NCBI GenBank assembly: GCA_019307165.1
Contig: JAFDKD010000107.1
Coordinates: 1-8,323 of the forward strand
Direction: 5' to 3'
DNA: 8,323 nucleotides
From: Deltaproteobacteria bacterium
GTDB taxonomy: Bacteria > Desulfobacterota > DSM-4660 > Desulfatiglandales > Desulfatiglandaceae
The stretch's first letter is position 1; every line of letters starts with the position of its first letter. Shown here piece after piece: positions 7,275-8,323 of this stretch. Position numbers and translations under genes: made by a program. The notes beneath the pieces are model-generated. The model was not told the DNA's origin and did no database searches. It saw nothing but the letters and a program-made list of their open reading frames with translations.

Positions 7275-7830
7275 GATTAAATGGAATCAATCCGTCTCGC
7301 CCTGAAAGGAGTTCGTCCATACTGACCTTTTTTTCCAGGAACTTACGCCTCCAGCGATCGTACGCCCCGGGGGAAATCATGCCGACGATGAACTGATACG
7401 AACTCACGATCATGGGGGAAAGCTTGGATTCGGCAATGAGAGGCGCCTTTGAAGGGAGGAAGAAAGTGAGTAGTACAATGGCGAGATACGCGACGATAAT
7501 GCCCTTCAGGATCGCCAATCCGGCGCCGAGGGACCTGTCCGCCCAACCGAAAAAAACCTTTTTCAAGAGCAAATGAAGGCCCCAGCCCGCGAGGCAGCAG
7601 GCCACGAAGACCAAAGCGAAAATCACGCTGAAACTGATCAGGGGCAAAAATTCAACCGAGGGTATATACCCTTTTAAATAGGTGGTCATCCGGGGTTGAT
7701 AAAGGTTGGCAAACCAGATGCCCAATATGACGCCCGCCAGGGACCCGACTTCTCTGAAAACGCCTCGGAGTATGCCGCGAATGATAAGAAAAACCATCAT
7801 GGCAATTATTATCATGTCCAGCAGGTTCAT
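7267..7830 (-). CDS. cvpA: CvpA family inner-membrane protein
   Basis: CvpA proteins are small polytopic inner-membrane proteins named for colicin V production in E. coli and linked in several bacteria to envelope stress and bile resistance; their molecular activity is not settled. The 187-residue product has four hydrophobic segments (about 5-18, 28-45, 62-89 and 100-125). The family's N-terminal pattern is visible: LLDMIII, then RGILRGVFRE (18-27), a GxxRGxxRE-like turn after TM1, and a second GVILG helix. The C-terminal 60 residues are soluble and charged. The ATG at 7830 is the best start by alignment of the LLDMIII opening, yet no Shine-Dalgarno lies directly in front of it. It is the first gene of the series. 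Confidence 0.9.
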   Translation of the reverse strand: MNLLDMIIIAMMVFLIIRGILRGVFREVGSLAGVILGIWFANLYQPRMTTYLKGYIPSVEFLPLISFSVIFALVFVACCLAGWGLHLLLKKVFFGWADRSLGAGLAILKGIIVAYLAIVLLTFFLPSKAPLIAESKLSPMIVSSYQFIVGMISPGAYDRWRRKFLEKKVSMDELLSGRDGLIPFNHG

Positions 7831-7877
7831 AGGTATATTTGTAGCAAAGGTCGCGCTAAATCGTCAAGGCGAATCAC
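7827..7877 (-). other. Possible 16-codon leader ORF overlapping the cvpA start (ATGA)
   Basis: A GTG at 7877 opens a frame of 16 codons (MIRLDDLARPLLQIYL) whose TGA overlaps the cvpA ATG by 4 nt (ATGA). GGAGG sits 13 nt upstream, longer than the usual spacing. The overlap is typical of coupled genes and would supply ribosomes to a start lacking its own site. The frame stays open further upstream, so this may be chance. Confidence 0.2.
7838..7867 (-). promoter_or_regulatory. Candidate sigma70-like promoter of the cvpA operon
   Basis: On the minus strand TTGACG (7867-7862) and TACAAA (7843-7838) are separated by 18 nt. The -35 matches TTGACA at 5 of 6 and the -10 matches TATAAT at 4 of 6. A start 7-8 nt downstream would fall at about the cvpA ATG (7830), giving a leaderless or nearly leaderless message, which would explain the missing Shine-Dalgarno. 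A short leader ORF is the competing reading. Confidence 0.35.
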
Positions 7878-7885
7878 GGGCCCCT

Positions 7886-7897
7886 GATCACCTCCTC
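7886..7897 (-). promoter_or_regulatory. Extended anti-Shine-Dalgarno complement upstream of cvpA
   Basis: Minus-strand GAGGAGGTGATC contains GGAGGTGATC, a 10-nt complement to the usual 16S rRNA 3' end. It lies about 60 nt before the cvpA ATG, too far to serve it directly, and 13 nt before the candidate leader GTG. It could be a ribosome standby or leader-ORF site. Confidence 0.35.
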
Positions 7898-7940
7898 GAC
7901 GCCTTACATCTGACACCTTCCCGGTGAAAGGAATAAAGAA

Positions 7941-8164
7941 GTCCAGAGACGAGAGTCTAGAGTCTAGAGGACCCATCCAAACATCCAGCATCTTGCATCC
8001 AGTATCTAGTATCTAGTATCTAGTATCTTGCATCCAGTATCTAACATCATGTTGCTTGCAACCTGCCATTCGCAACCCGCAACTTTGAACCGGGAACCTT
8101 GAACCCTGAACTCTGAACCCCAAACCACGAACAAAGCACCAGGCACGAAGCACCGAGCACGACG
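7941..8164. repeat. Drifting heptamer array, 32 units in one exact 7-nt register
   Basis: The 224 nt divide exactly into 32 heptamers without any phase slip. Related units form successive blocks that change into one another. Block 1 has GTCCAGA (7941) and GTCTAGA (7955, 7962). Block 2 has ten units starting ATC (7983-8052), including ATCTAGT three times (8004-8024), ATCCAGT (7997, 8032) and ATCTTGC (7990, 8025). Block 3 has mostly AACNNNG-type units (8060-8136), such as AACCTTG (8095) and AACCCTG (8102). Block 4 has CACNNNG units (8137-8164). This accounts for most of the 334 nt between cvpA and the next stop codon; the rest (7831-7940) holds the leader signals listed separately. It differs from CRISPR, which needs long identical repeats with unique spacers. 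Confidence 0.9.
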
Positions 8165-8230
8165 TTAAAGAATGAAATCGGTGACATACGGGTTCTCTTC
8201 CATCTCTCGGGCGATGGTGGATGTGGGGGT
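8165..8230 (-). pseudogene. Possible C-terminal remnant of an MBL-fold hydrolase
   Basis: On the minus strand a 21-residue frame (TPTSTIAREMEENPYVTDF, then IL and TAA at 8167-8165) resembles the (S/T)TI..E...NP(F/Y) end of glyoxalase II-like metallo-beta-lactamase-fold hydrolases. The same frame is closed by TAA at 8233-8231, and nothing like the rest of an MBL protein precedes it. The heptamer array begins at the base after the stop, supporting the idea that this was a true gene end. Recognition rests on one short signature, so chance similarity remains possible. Confidence 0.3.
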
Positions 8231-8237
8231 TTACTCC

Positions 8238-8323
8238 TCACACACGAAACGACAGGGGATTGAATTTGGTATCGCGATCATAGGCATCTTTTCCTTCACG
8301 ACGCTTCAGGAGCCGCACCGCGG
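8238..8323 (-). CDS. C-terminal fragment of an unrecognised protein, cut by the window edge
   Basis: Minus-strand frame of 27 codons before TGA (8240-8238), running off the right edge. The peptide begins AVRLLKRREGKDAYDRDTKF and ends NPLSFRV. The basic KRRE run followed by a polar YDRDTKFNP tail is like the cytoplasmic end of a polytopic membrane protein, but I do not recognise the family and offer no function. Codon use is ordinary. The start and most of the gene lie outside the window, so its reality rests on a short open frame and plausible composition. Confidence 0.4.
   Translation of the reverse strand, partial: AVRLLKRREGKDAYDRDTKFNPLSFRV

Noticed and set aside
7886..7897. Fragment of a 16S rRNA 3' end on the plus strand
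   Set aside because: Only the anti-Shine-Dalgarno core matches; flanking bases do not resemble 16S rRNA.
7980..8050. CRISPR-like array
   Set aside because: The repeat unit is 7 nt, degenerate and without spacers, and no cas gene is present.
8231..8240. Single frameshift joining the right-edge fragment with the MBL-like peptide
   Set aside because: The stop of the first frame (8240-8238) precedes the stop that closes the second (8233-8231), so one shift cannot bypass both.

Overview
The window looks like a piece of a moderately GC-rich Gram-negative chromosome, most plausibly a deltaproteobacterium (Desulfobacterota). This is an inference from the gene set, a dCache_3-type sensor kinase and drifting short-repeat intergenic sequence, not from any marker gene. 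All recognised genes lie on the minus strand, so the transcription order runs from high to low coordinates.

Layout in transcription order: (1) the right edge (8238-8323) holds the last 27 codons of an unrecognised gene. Behind it is a 21-codon open stretch (8165-8230) resembling the C-terminus of a metallo-beta-lactamase-fold hydrolase but lacking its body. (2) Directly after that stop codon comes a 224-nt array of 32 degenerate heptamers in one uninterrupted 7-nt register (7941-8164). (3) A short leader region (7831-7940) carries a sigma70-like promoter candidate, a near-perfect anti-Shine-Dalgarno match and a possible 16-codon ORF. (4) A tight gene series follows: cvpA (7830-7267), mazG (7274-6540), a dCache_3/HAMP/PAS sensor histidine kinase (6535-4322), a 154-nt gap largely filled by four tandem 22-24-nt hairpin repeats, plsC (4167-3361), a secreted LolA-like protein (3364-2639) and priA (2646-202). 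Overlaps of 8, 4 and 8 nt and a 4-nt gap suggest two translationally coupled blocks, cvpA-mazG-kinase and plsC-LolA-like-priA. (5) After priA a second heptad-register array occupies 84-181; positions 1-83 show nothing I can assign.

The genes cover housekeeping work: replication restart (PriA), nucleotide-pool cleansing (MazG), phospholipid synthesis (PlsC), possible envelope lipoprotein handling (LolA-like) and an inner-membrane protein (CvpA). The sensor kinase has no response regulator in the window. Two enzymes look altered at key residues: the kinase has lost the N, G1 and G2 signatures of its ATP-binding domain, and MazG has lost the metal-binding Asp of its C-terminal site while keeping the N-terminal one. 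The most unusual DNA is the pair of heptad-register arrays bracketing the operon.
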